From an uncultured Clostridia bacterium (GTDB taxonomy: Bacteria; Bacillota; Clostridia; Oscillospirales; Ruminococcaceae), in NCBI GenBank assembly GCA_946563605.1, contig CAMNVW010000121.1, positions 1 through 5,207 on the forward strand: a stretch of 5,207 nucleotides of DNA. Reading direction: 5' to 3'. The notes under the pieces are model-generated. The model was not told the origin of the DNA and made no database searches. It worked only from the letters and a program-made list of their open reading frames with translations. The position numbers and the translations under genes are program-made. Below are positions 1 to 4,443 of this stretch, in pieces (within the stretch, counting starts at the first letter, position 1; each line of letters begins with the position of its first letter).

Positions 1-46
1 CCTCTCGACTCCCCCGATACTACCAGTCGGTGCGCAATATTGAGAG

Positions 47-95
47 CTTCGCCAGGGCGGGGGAAAGCGAAGTTCGTTGCTTGCAACGAATCTTC
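47..95. repeat. Two mutually exclusive overlapping hairpins
   Basis: CTTCGC (47-52) pairs with GCGAAG (67-72). The same GAAG (69-72) can instead extend the stem TTCGTTGC (73-80) / GCAACGAA (83-90) by pairing with CTTC (92-95) across a one-base bulge at 91. The two folds therefore compete for 69-72. This is seen directly; any switching function is only inferred. Confidence 0.5.
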
Positions 96-98
96 TGC

Positions 99-115
99 AA
101 GGGGGTGTCCCCCTT
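99..115. repeat. 7-bp inverted repeat, AAGGGGG/CCCCCTT
   Basis: Perfect arms 99-105 and 109-115 enclose the 3-base loop TGT. No T-run follows on either strand, so it is not a typical intrinsic terminator. Its GTGTCCCCC (105-113) is the reverse complement of GGGGGACAC at 291-299. Confidence 0.5.
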
Positions 116-123
116 CATAGGGA

Positions 124-147
124 TTTTCAAGACCTAGGTCTTGAAAA
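124..147. repeat. Perfect 24-bp palindrome centred on CCTAGG
   Basis: Every base from 124 to 147 matches its mirror partner around the centre between 135 and 136 (TTTTCAAGAC, CTAG, then the complementary arm). A T-run at 150-154 follows on the plus strand, so the RNA form could act as a weak terminator for something ending left of the window. As DNA it is equally a symmetric dimer-binding site. No partner gene is visible to decide between these. Confidence 0.6.
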
Positions 148-163
148 CGTTTTTGCGTTGGTC

Positions 164-194
164 GTTACCACACGACAAACAGTTGTGTGGTAAC
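164..194. repeat. 13-bp hairpin, GTTACCACAC.../...GTGTGGTAAC
   Basis: Ten perfect pairs (164-173 with 185-194) extend by a G-U and two further pairs to a 5-base AAACA loop (177-181). GTCGT (161-165) can alternatively pair with ACGAC (172-176). No flanking T-run, so a terminator role is unlikely. Confidence 0.55.
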
Positions 195-224
195 ACCTGT
201 CTGTCGTGCAAAAGGACGCTGGGG

Positions 225-245
225 TGTGGGCGCAATCAGCCCACA
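225..245. repeat. 7-bp hairpin, TGTGGGC/GCCCACA
   Basis: Perfect arms 225-231 and 239-245 with a 7-base loop. It is part of the series of unrelated inverted repeats that fills the left end of the window; no function can be assigned. Confidence 0.5.
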
Positions 246-252
246 TAAAAAT

Positions 253-295
253 GGGGGTTTGGGGGGGATCCCCCAACTTTGAGGGGCTGGGGGGG
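253..295 (+). repeat. G-run block with possible G-quadruplex and GGGGGATCCCCC palindrome
   Basis: Four G-tracts on the plus strand (253-257, 261-267, 283-286, 289-295) lie within 43 bases, interrupted by a C-run at 270-274 that forms a perfect 12-bp palindrome at 263-274. CCCC (271-274) could also pair with GGGG (283-286). The long middle interval (about 15 bases) makes a canonical four-tract quadruplex uncertain, and duplex hairpins compete with it. Confidence 0.4.
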
Positions 296-349
296 ACACT
301 CTCCCACAAAAACTTCCTTGCTTCTTGAAGCTAAAACAGCGTCTTGGGG

Positions 350-378
350 TTGAAAAAGTTAATCTAATGTGCTATGAT
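350..378 (+). promoter_or_regulatory. Sigma-A promoter for the XRE-ImmA pair
   Basis: TTGAAA (350-355), a 17-bp spacer and TATGAT (373-378), preceded by a TGn extended -10 (TG at 370-371). Each hexamer departs from consensus at one base. It predicts a start near 385 and a leader of about 95 nt before the repressor ATG. A second TATACT at 440-445 is closer to the gene but lacks a convincing -35. Confidence 0.7.
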
Positions 379-410
379 AAAGCTGTAAAATCCGTTAGAC
401 CATCTGAAAT

Positions 411-428
411 AGTTTAAATAATCAAACT
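411..428. promoter_or_regulatory. Possible operator: AGTTT-8-AAACT inverted repeat
   Basis: AGTTT (411-415) and AAACT (424-428) form an AT-rich dyad between the promoter and the repressor start. XRE repressors paired with ImmA proteases usually bind dyads close to their own promoter, so this is a candidate autoregulatory site. The arms are short and the base composition makes chance occurrence likely. Confidence 0.2.
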
Positions 429-480
429 TTTTTGTGTTTTATACTGTTCGGTTAACGTACAAATCAGGAAGGGTATAACC

Positions 481-861
481 ATGTTTTATGATAGATATGC
501 TGTTCTGTGCAAGGAAAAAGGAATCTCCCCCAGCAAAGCCGCTACAGAAATGGGCATCAACAAAGCAACCGTTTCGGTCTGGAAAACCAAAGGAACCTCT
601 CCGCAAATCGTCCAGTTGGAGAAGATCGCGGATTATTTTGACGTTTCCACCGATTATCTATTGGGAAAAACCTCCCAGAAAAACCATTCGGCGGACGACG
701 AAGTAAAGGACAAGGAACTGATCGTCCTTGCGCGTCATATGCAAAAGATCCCTGAAAAGGATCGCCGGCGCATTATGAAAAATTTTCAGGAAACCATCGA
801 CGTTTATCTTGACGCAATGGGCATTGCCGAAGACGACAATCACGACCCTTTCGGAGAATAG
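481..861 (+). CDS. XRE/Cro-CI family HTH transcriptional regulator (ImmR-like)
   Basis: A 126-residue DNA-binding repressor. Residues about 3-62 form a Cro/CI helix-turn-helix: the scaffold and recognition helices are in SKAATEMGINKATVSVWK, followed by the conserved LEKIADYFDVSTDYLLG ending typical of the family. Residues about 70-126 form a charged, helical tail rich in Lys, Glu and Asp, probably for dimerisation and possibly the segment attacked by the protease. The ATG has a strong AGGAAGGG site at 466-473, seven bases upstream. The next gene encodes an ImmA/IrrE peptidase, and in the characterised ICEBs1 pair ImmA inactivates the ImmR repressor by cleavage; the same relation is inferred here. 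The target promoter may be its own (350-378), or genes elsewhere. Family assignment is confident; the target is unknown. Confidence 0.9.
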   Translation: MFYDRYAVLCKEKGISPSKAATEMGINKATVSVWKTKGTSPQIVQLEKIADYFDVSTDYLLGKTSQKNHSADDEVKDKELIVLARHMQKIPEKDRRRIMKNFQETIDVYLDAMGIAEDDNHDPFGE

Positions 862-936
862 AGCCATGGTCTAGAATTGGGAACTGAGTTTGGCAAAACC
901 AAATTCACTGAAGTATCAACATAGTGAGACAGATAT

Positions 937-941
937 AGGAG
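937..941 (+). promoter_or_regulatory. Ribosome binding site AGGAG that decides the peptidase start
   Basis: AGGAG lies five bases before ATG 947. The frame is open further up to a TTG at 890, but that codon is preceded only by a weak GGGA. The AGGAG/ATG pair makes 947 the better start. Confidence 0.65.
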
Positions 942-946
942 ATGCT

Positions 947-1555
947 ATGCAAAGAGCAAGAAAACTGGCTGTCAAGCTGCTTCTGCGACAAAATCTTTAT
1001 CAAATCAAAACAGATCTGTACAGTTTGGACTGCCGCAAACACATATTGATCGACTCCTTTCAAAATTACGCCAAAACCTCCCACCGACCCTTGTCTGATT
1101 TTATGCAGCCAGGTATGGATGAATGTATTGTCATTCCGATCCGCGGACGTTTTCTCATTCTATATGATAATGAGCGTTTGTGTTTTTCACGCAGACGATG
1201 GTCGATTGCGCATGAAATCGGTCACATCTGCTGCCGCCACGACTGCGACGGTCCCTTGCAGGAAGCTCAGGCAAATGTCTTTGCCGCCGAGCTGCTTGCA
1301 CCAATGGTGGTCGTACAGGAGCTGTACCACCGTGGACATATCTGCTGTCCACTGGACGTCAGCAATCTTTTCGGCATTTCGGCTCAGGCAGGTCAGCACC
1401 GATGGGACGAGCTGCTGTACAGCGATTTCACACCTCTCCCCGAGGAAGAAGAACTCTTGCAGCGTTACCTTCCCCTCATCCACGCTCATTTCAGCGAACC
1501 GTACATCACTGTTCCCCCCAACCGTGCCACACACACCCTCCCCATTTTATTATAA
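947..1555 (+). CDS. ImmA/IrrE family zinc metallopeptidase (M78)
   Basis: A 202-residue soluble peptidase, counted from ATG 947. The zinc-binding helix is WSIAHEIGH with HExxH at residues about 89-93, where the two His bind zinc and Glu is the catalytic base. The downstream EAQANVFAAELLAP (Glu about 106) matches the family's E-x-x-A-x-x-F-A-x-x-L-L motif that supplies the third ligand. The C-terminal 60 residues resemble nothing I recognise. In ICEs and prophages such enzymes cleave the neighbouring XRE repressor to derepress element genes, often after a DNA-damage or cell-signal input. Here it follows the repressor by 85 bp on the same strand, presumably in one transcript. An alternative TTG start at 890 would add 19 residues. 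An unusual point is eleven Cys residues, several near the active-site helix (HICCRHDC). A stress-sensing domain is not visible. Confidence 0.88.
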   Translation: MQRARKLAVKLLLRQNLYQIKTDLYSLDCRKHILIDSFQNYAKTSHRPLSDFMQPGMDECIVIPIRGRFLILYDNERLCFSRRRWSIAHEIGHICCRHDCDGPLQEAQANVFAAELLAPMVVVQELYHRGHICCPLDVSNLFGISAQAGQHRWDELLYSDFTPLPEEEELLQRYLPLIHAHFSEPYITVPPNRATHTLPILL

Positions 1556-1559
1556 ACCG

Positions 1560-1623
1560 AAAAAAGATACCGTCCTCCCAAAGCAGGCTCGAACGCCTGA
1601 CAATGGAAGGACGGTATTTTTTT
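1560..1623. terminator. Bidirectional intrinsic terminator between convergent operons
   Basis: Arms ATACCGTCCT (1567-1576) and AGGACGGTAT (1608-1617) form a perfect 10-bp stem. An internal hairpin CAGGC (1584-1588) / GCCTG (1595-1599) sits in the loop. The stem is followed by T-run 1617-1623 on the plus strand and preceded by A-run about 1560-1565, which becomes a U-run on the minus strand. It lies five bases after the peptidase stop, so it ends that operon, and it can also stop minus-strand transcripts leaving cysE. From 1624 to the cysE stop at 1815 I see no gene; there is only a GAATATTC palindrome (1751-1758) flanked by two TAAACGA copies (1739-1745, 1766-1772). Confidence 0.85.
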
Positions 1624-1814
1624 CTGATTCTTTTTTTGTTCAAAAATAAGCTGCCAAAGCACCTTTCACTGTCAACGTGTTACCACAATGATGTTGATGT
1701 GCCTCTTGCAACCTGCCATCAAATGACCTTCTGTATGCTAAACGATTTTTGAATATTCGAAAGTATAAACGACCGGTAATCATTTTCTTTGTAAAAAAAG
1801 CGGAACAAGTGCGG

Positions 1815-2441
1815 TTACTTTTGGGACAGCCGCTCCAGCTCTTGAATCCGCTGTTTCAATTCCTCCAGCTGGCTGTTTACCACATTTGGAATATCATGCT
1901 GGTTCAAATCATCGCTGGGGCGGATACGCTCTCCATCCAGCCGGACGACCGCAGCCGGAACACCGGCAGCAGTGCAGTTGCCGGGAAGGTTTTGCAGCAC
2001 CACGCTGCCAGCTGCAATGCGGGTGTTGCTGCCGATCACTACCGGCCCCAGTATCTTTGCACCTGCGCCTACCAGCACATTGTCGCCCAGAGTAGGGTGA
2101 CGCTTTCCGTGGTCTTTGCCGGTGCCGCCCAGCGTTACCTGATGGTAGATGGTGCAGTTTCTTCCAATTTCAGCCGTTTCGCCGATTACCACACCGCTGC
2201 CGTGATCGATAAACAGTCCCGACCCGATGGTAGCACCGGGATGAATCTCAATACCGGTAAGACCGCGTCCCAGTTGGCTGACAGTGCGCGCCAGAAAAAA
2301 GTGGTGATGACGATACAGCCAATGACCTACACGGTGGAACAGCAGCGCATGAAATCCGGGATACAGCAGCACCACCTCTGCCAGACTGGTTGCGGCAGGG
2401 TCTTTGGAACGGATGTTGCGCGCGTCAGAAAGAATACTCAT
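1815..2441 (-). CDS. cysE: Serine O-acetyltransferase
   Basis: Transfers acetyl from acetyl-CoA to serine, giving O-acetylserine for CysK; it is the committed, normally cysteine-inhibited step. The 208-residue protein is the short Firmicutes form: a small helical N-terminus (about 1-60), then a left-handed beta-helix of hexapeptide repeats (about 63-165) with EIHPGATIG, the catalytic FIDHGSGVVIGETA (His80) and VTLGGTGKDHGKRHP, closing with TAAGVPAAVV. Residues about 190-208 look like a short coiled coil. The ATG overlaps the cysK TGA by 4 bp (ATGA), with GAGGTG just upstream inside cysK, so the two are probably translationally coupled. The last residue is Lys, not the C-terminal Ile that E. 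coli CysE inserts into the CysK active site, so a classical cysteine synthase complex is not supported. Confidence 0.96.
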   Translation of the reverse strand: MSILSDARNIRSKDPAATSLAEVVLLYPGFHALLFHRVGHWLYRHHHFFLARTVSQLGRGLTGIEIHPGATIGSGLFIDHGSGVVIGETAEIGRNCTIYHQVTLGGTGKDHGKRHPTLGDNVLVGAGAKILGPVVIGSNTRIAAGSVVLQNLPGNCTAAGVPAAVVRLDGERIRPSDDLNQHDIPNVVNSQLEELKQRIQELERLSQK

Positions 2442-3373
2442 ACATTCACCTCATCAAAAATACCTGTGGACAGATACCGTTCGCCGCTGTCGGGCAGAAT
2501 CGCCACGATCGTCTTTCCGGCGTTTTCCGGACGTGCCGCCACCTGTGCCGCCGCAAAGGCTGCTGCTCCAGACGAAATGCCCACGAACACACCCTCATGG
2601 TGTGCAAGGAATCGGGCTGTGTCCATCGCATCGGTGTCGCTCACGCCGGTGATTTCATCTACCACAGAAGGATTATAGTTTGCAGGAATAAAATTGGCGC
2701 CAATGCCCTGAATCTTGTGTGGACCTGCCTTGCCTCCCTGTAAAAGAGGACTGCTGGCAGGTTCCACCGCTACCGCGTACAGATTGGGATTTTGCTTTTT
2801 CAATGCTTGTGCGATGCCGGACAGCGTACCGCCGGTTCCCACGCAAGCTACCAGAATATCGACCTTTCCATCGGTATCGCGCCAAATTTCGGCAGCCGTT
2901 GAAGCATGGGCGGCTGGGTTGGCTGGGTTGTCGAACTGCCCCAGAATCACGCTGTTCGGTGTATTGGCACGCAGTTCTTCCGCCGCTTTCAGCGCGCCGG
3001 ACATTCCCTCGGAGGCTGGCGTCAGCACCAACTGAGCACCCAATGCCTGCAAAAGGCTGCGGCGTTCGGCGCTCATGCTTTCCGGCATGGTCAGAATACA
3101 GCGGTATCCCCTGCTTGCCGCCAGATAAGCCAGCGCGATGCCGGTGTTGCCGCTGGTCGGCTCAATAATGGTACCGCCGGTGTGCAGCAGCCCCGATTCT
3201 TCGGCACAGCGGATCATCTCCAGCGCCGGACGGTCTTTTGCGGAGCCTAACGGATTGAAACATTCCAGCTTGGCGATGACAGGGGTACAGGTATGATGCA
3301 GCCGACTCAGCGCGGACAGCTGGATAAGCGGTGTGTTGCCGATGAGCTCGGCGATAGATGAAGCAATTTTCAT
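2438..3373 (-). CDS. cysK: Cysteine synthase A (O-acetylserine sulfhydrylase)
   Basis: A cytosolic PLP enzyme that makes cysteine and acetate from O-acetylserine and sulfide. At 311 residues it has the usual length. Visible landmarks are ELIGNTPLIQL (about 9-19), the PLP-lysine loop NPLGSAKDR with Lys46 (most homologues have GSVKDR), the substrate loop EPTSGNTG (71-78), QFDNPANP (146-153), the phosphate-binding GTGGT (179-183), KIQGIGANFIP (220-230), GISSGAA (265-271) with the Ser that contacts the PLP ring nitrogen, and PDSGERYLST near the end. The ATG is preceded by GGGAGG at 3383-3388 at nine bases. It is first in the cysK-cysE operon and sits behind a cysteine-rich leader ORF and a terminator, with no good promoter in between. 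This suggests expression depends on read-through from the promoter at 3740-3768. Cystathionine beta-synthase is a less likely alternative because no CBS-type domain is present. Confidence 0.96.
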   Translation of the reverse strand: MKIASSIAELIGNTPLIQLSALSRLHHTCTPVIAKLECFNPLGSAKDRPALEMIRCAEESGLLHTGGTIIEPTSGNTGIALAYLAASRGYRCILTMPESMSAERRSLLQALGAQLVLTPASEGMSGALKAAEELRANTPNSVILGQFDNPANPAAHASTAAEIWRDTDGKVDILVACVGTGGTLSGIAQALKKQNPNLYAVAVEPASSPLLQGGKAGPHKIQGIGANFIPANYNPSVVDEITGVSDTDAMDTARFLAHHEGVFVGISSGAAAFAAAQVAARPENAGKTIVAILPDSGERYLSTGIFDEVNV

Positions 3374-3424
3374 GGAACGATTCCTCCCTTAGTATATTGT
3401 ATGACGCAGTGTAACGTGCATTCG

Positions 3425-3485
3425 TGTCAGGCAGAACGTTTTGACAGAAACTGTCTTAGCAGCCATCCCATGGGGAACAGCGTTC
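3425..3485. promoter_or_regulatory. Cluster of short dyads in the cysK 5' region
   Basis: GACAG-AAA-CTGTC (3443-3455) is a compact dyad; its TGACA (3442-3446) also forms a second one with TGTCA at 3425-3429. GAAC-agc-GTTC lies at 3475-3485 and CCCATGGG at 3467-3474. They sit in the 160 bp between terminator and cysK start. They may be an operator for a sulfur regulator or structure in the leader RNA. A TATACT on the minus strand (3496-3491) has no matching -35, so a separate promoter here would need an activator. Confidence 0.3.
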
Positions 3486-3531
3486 TTTTCAGTATAGCGA
3501 CCCTCTTTGTGATGCCTTCTTTGGGTGAGAT

Positions 3532-3571
3532 AAAAAAAAGCCGCAAACCCGCTGTGCGGCGGGTTTGCGGC
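3532..3571 (-). terminator. Strong intrinsic terminator (attenuator) before cysK
   Basis: On the minus strand a perfect 13-bp GC-rich stem (3571-3559 with 3552-3540, GCCGCAAACCCGC and its complement), with a six-base loop, runs straight into eight U residues (3539-3532). It starts 35 nt after the stop of the cysteine-rich ORF and ends about 158 nt before cysK. Unless overridden it should stop most transcripts from the promoter at 3740-3768. A possible competing pairing is CGGTTTTTGC (3594-3585) with GCAAACCCG in the terminator's 5' arm (3568-3560): eight Watson-Crick pairs with one mismatch and one bulge. This is a weak antiterminator candidate. Confidence 0.9.
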
Positions 3572-3606
3572 TTTGCCTGATTCTGCAAAAACCGTATGGT
3601 GCCGGA

Positions 3607-3705
3607 TTAGACCGACACGCTTTCCTGTCCACAGCAAACAAGACCCTTGCAATAACAACAGCAAGAGCCACAAGAACAACAGTTGACTGTGAACAGACGT
3701 TTCAT
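3607..3705 (-). CDS. Cysteine-rich 32-residue leader peptide upstream of cysK-cysE
   Basis: The ORF starts MKRLFTVN, continues CCSCGSCCCYC and ends KGLVCCGQESVSV: nine Cys in 32 residues (9, 10, 12, 15-17, 19, 24, 25), with six TGT and three TGC codons between 3681 and 3631. It has a near-perfect ribosome site (GGGGAGGA, 3719-3712) about six bases before ATG and a consensus promoter whose predicted start is about 28 nt upstream. A strong terminator follows 35 nt after the stop, and then the cysteine biosynthesis operon. This is the layout of a trpL- or hisL-type leader: translation would measure charged tRNA-Cys. Cysteine-codon-rich upstream ORFs controlling sulfur genes are described in mycobacteria; I know of no described Clostridia example. 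Alternatives are a metal-binding or modified secreted peptide, but there is no signal peptide or maturase gene here. Confidence 0.8.
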   Translation of the reverse strand: MKRLFTVNCCSCGSCCCYCKGLVCCGQESVSV

Positions 3706-3729
3706 GTTAAATCCTCCCCATGTGGAAAA

Positions 3730-3774
3730 CTTGTGTTCAAGTATATCCCTTGCATGGCAGCTTGTCAAGTATAT
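3730..3774. promoter_or_regulatory. Direct-repeated dyads overlapping the promoter (possible operators)
   Basis: CAAGTATAT occurs at 3738-3746 and again at 3766-3774, 28 bp apart. Each copy is the right half of a CTTG...CAAG dyad: CTTG-4-CAAG at 3730-3741 over the -10 and start, and CTTG-1-CAAG at 3761-3769 over the -35. Paired sites over both promoter elements fit a repressor, perhaps a sulfur regulator of the CymR kind, but I do not recognise the motif. Part of the repeat is imposed by the promoter hexamers themselves. Confidence 0.35.
3740..3768 (-). promoter_or_regulatory. Consensus promoter for the leader and cysK-cysE
   Basis: Read on the minus strand: TTGACA (3768-3763), a 17-bp spacer (3762-3746), TATACT (3745-3740). 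The -35 is perfect and the -10 has one difference from consensus. Predicted transcription start is near 3733, giving a leader RNA that carries a good ribosome site for the cysteine-rich ORF. Such a strong constitutive-looking promoter fits control by termination and/or a repressor rather than by an activator. Confidence 0.88.
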
Positions 3775-3793
3775 TTCGCTTTAAAGTGCAAAA

Positions 3794-4351
3794 TTATTTT
3801 CCCGACATAACCTTGTCGCTCCCCAGCCGCTTTGCAAGCCATGCAAAGACTGCCTCACTGTCTTTGGCGTGATTCGTGGAAAAGCCGATCGCAATAGACC
3901 GGTCGGTGTCCATGATAAACTTTGCAAAGGGGATTTTCTGCATACCAACGCGGTCAAAACGGCGTTCCACCCGTTCAATTTTGTGGATAGGGATAAAAAG
4001 CAGACGCCCCCGATTCCGGCAGACAATAAAGCTTTGCAGCAAATGTATTTCACCCTGCCAGACTTTATAAACAAGGTGAGATGCCGTATATTCCTGATCT
4101 AACAAATAAATATCGTTATCCGTCAAATGGCTTATCGCAGCGCGCGCCTGTATCGCTGAGCGCAAAGCCGCAAAAGCAAGGATTGCAACGATACCCAGAA
4201 AAAGCAACAGTTTGCAGGACGCCAGTTTGGGGTAGCAGCGCCAAAGAACCAACGAGCATACTGCAAATCCAATTGCGCAAAGCAGTAATCTCCTCAATTC
4301 TTTCATCATAAAATCTTTTTTAATCTTTCCCATGACATTTTCTCTTTTCAT
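3794..4351 (-). CDS. Two-TM membrane protein of unknown function
   Basis: About 185 residues. A basic N-terminus (MGKIKKDF, MKELRR) leads into two hydrophobic helices (roughly residues 22-39 and 48-64) joined by a short loop with two Cys (RCYPKLASCK). The positive-inside rule puts both ends in the cytoplasm. The remaining 120 residues are soluble, with alternating beta-like segments (ASHLVYKVWQGEIHLL, LLFIPIHKIERVER, SIAIGFSTN) and a C-terminal amphipathic helix (EAVFAWLAKRLG). This two-TM plus PH-like layout resembles uncharacterised bacterial PH-domain proteins; that is an impression of shape, not a motif match. No start has a good ribosome site: TTG 4354, ATG 4351, ATG 4333 (weak AAGAGA upstream) and ATG 4309 are possible. 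It ends 25 bp before the cys leader promoter without a terminator, so some read-through into that unit is possible. Confidence 0.75.
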   Translation of the reverse strand: MKRENVMGKIKKDFMMKELRRLLLCAIGFAVCSLVLWRCYPKLASCKLLLFLGIVAILAFAALRSAIQARAAISHLTDNDIYLLDQEYTASHLVYKVWQGEIHLLQSFIVCRNRGRLLFIPIHKIERVERRFDRVGMQKIPFAKFIMDTDRSIAIGFSTNHAKDSEAVFAWLAKRLGSDKVMSGK

Positions 4352-4397
4352 CAAATTTGTGTTTTTCTCGATGGCTGTTCACAACAAGGAGATTTTG

Positions 4398-4427
4398 AAA
4401 AAAGGCTCAACCTTTCGGTTGAGCCTT
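4398..4427 (-). terminator. Intrinsic terminator of the symporter gene
   Basis: On the minus strand an 11-bp stem, AAGGCTCAACC (4427-4417) with its complement (4412-4402), closes on a GAAA tetraloop and runs into a U-run (4403-4398). It starts 16 bp after the symporter stop and separates that gene from the two-TM protein gene. The 50 bp between this terminator and the next ORF must hold that gene's promoter, but I see no clear hexamers. Confidence 0.9.
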
Positions 4428-4443
4428 GCAAAGAACGGTCTAA

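Larger units (their letters stand above)
1..349. other. Non-coding, hairpin-rich intergenic region
   Basis: I find no gene with a credible ribosome site here. The stretch is instead filled with at least six distinct inverted repeats in a row (around 47-72, 69-95, 99-115, 124-147, 164-194 and 225-245), then a G-run block (253-295) and a short hairpin (320-331). CTCTC at 2-6 can also pair with GAGAG at 42-46. The individual stems do not share a sequence, so this is not a simple tandem repeat. It could be the end of a structured RNA, a non-autonomous mobile element, or decayed intergenic repeats; the left edge is cut by the window so its full extent is unknown. Confidence 0.6.

Noticed and set aside
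127..309. 60-codon minus-strand frame
   Set aside because: It lies entirely over the hairpins and G-runs, is rich in Pro/Thr/Ser from C-runs, and has no ribosome site.
1581..1600. tRNA T-arm-like GGCTCGAACGCC inside the terminator loop, suggesting an attachment site
   Set aside because: The stem/loop spacing does not fit a T-arm, no acceptor stem or CCA region flanks it, and the terminator structure explains the bases.
186..1687. TGTGGTAACAC (186-196) and its inverse (1677-1687) flanking the XRE/ImmA pair, as possible element ends
   Set aside because: An 11-base match in either orientation is expected several times by chance in 5 kb, and the flanks do not extend the match.
1749..2678. 309-codon plus-strand open frame
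   Set aside because: It lies antisense to cysE and the end of cysK, both of which show full family motifs. Its translation shows no recognisable domain; it is a by-product of GC-rich codon positions.
3391..3396. TATACT on the minus strand as a cysK promoter -10
   Set aside because: The predicted start would fall within the cysK ribosome site and there is no -35 at 16-18 bp.
3374..3531. T-box or other known riboswitch upstream of cysK
   Set aside because: I looked for the conserved T-box antiterminator sequence (AGGGTGGnACCGCG) and for an S-box-like multi-stem layout before the terminator and found neither.
3389..3679. Minus-strand frame beginning FLWLLLLLLQGSC, resembling a signal peptide
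   Set aside because: It starts at a TTG inside the cysteine-rich leader ORF without a ribosome site. The Leu-run is simply the Cys codons read out of frame, and the frame runs through the terminator stem.
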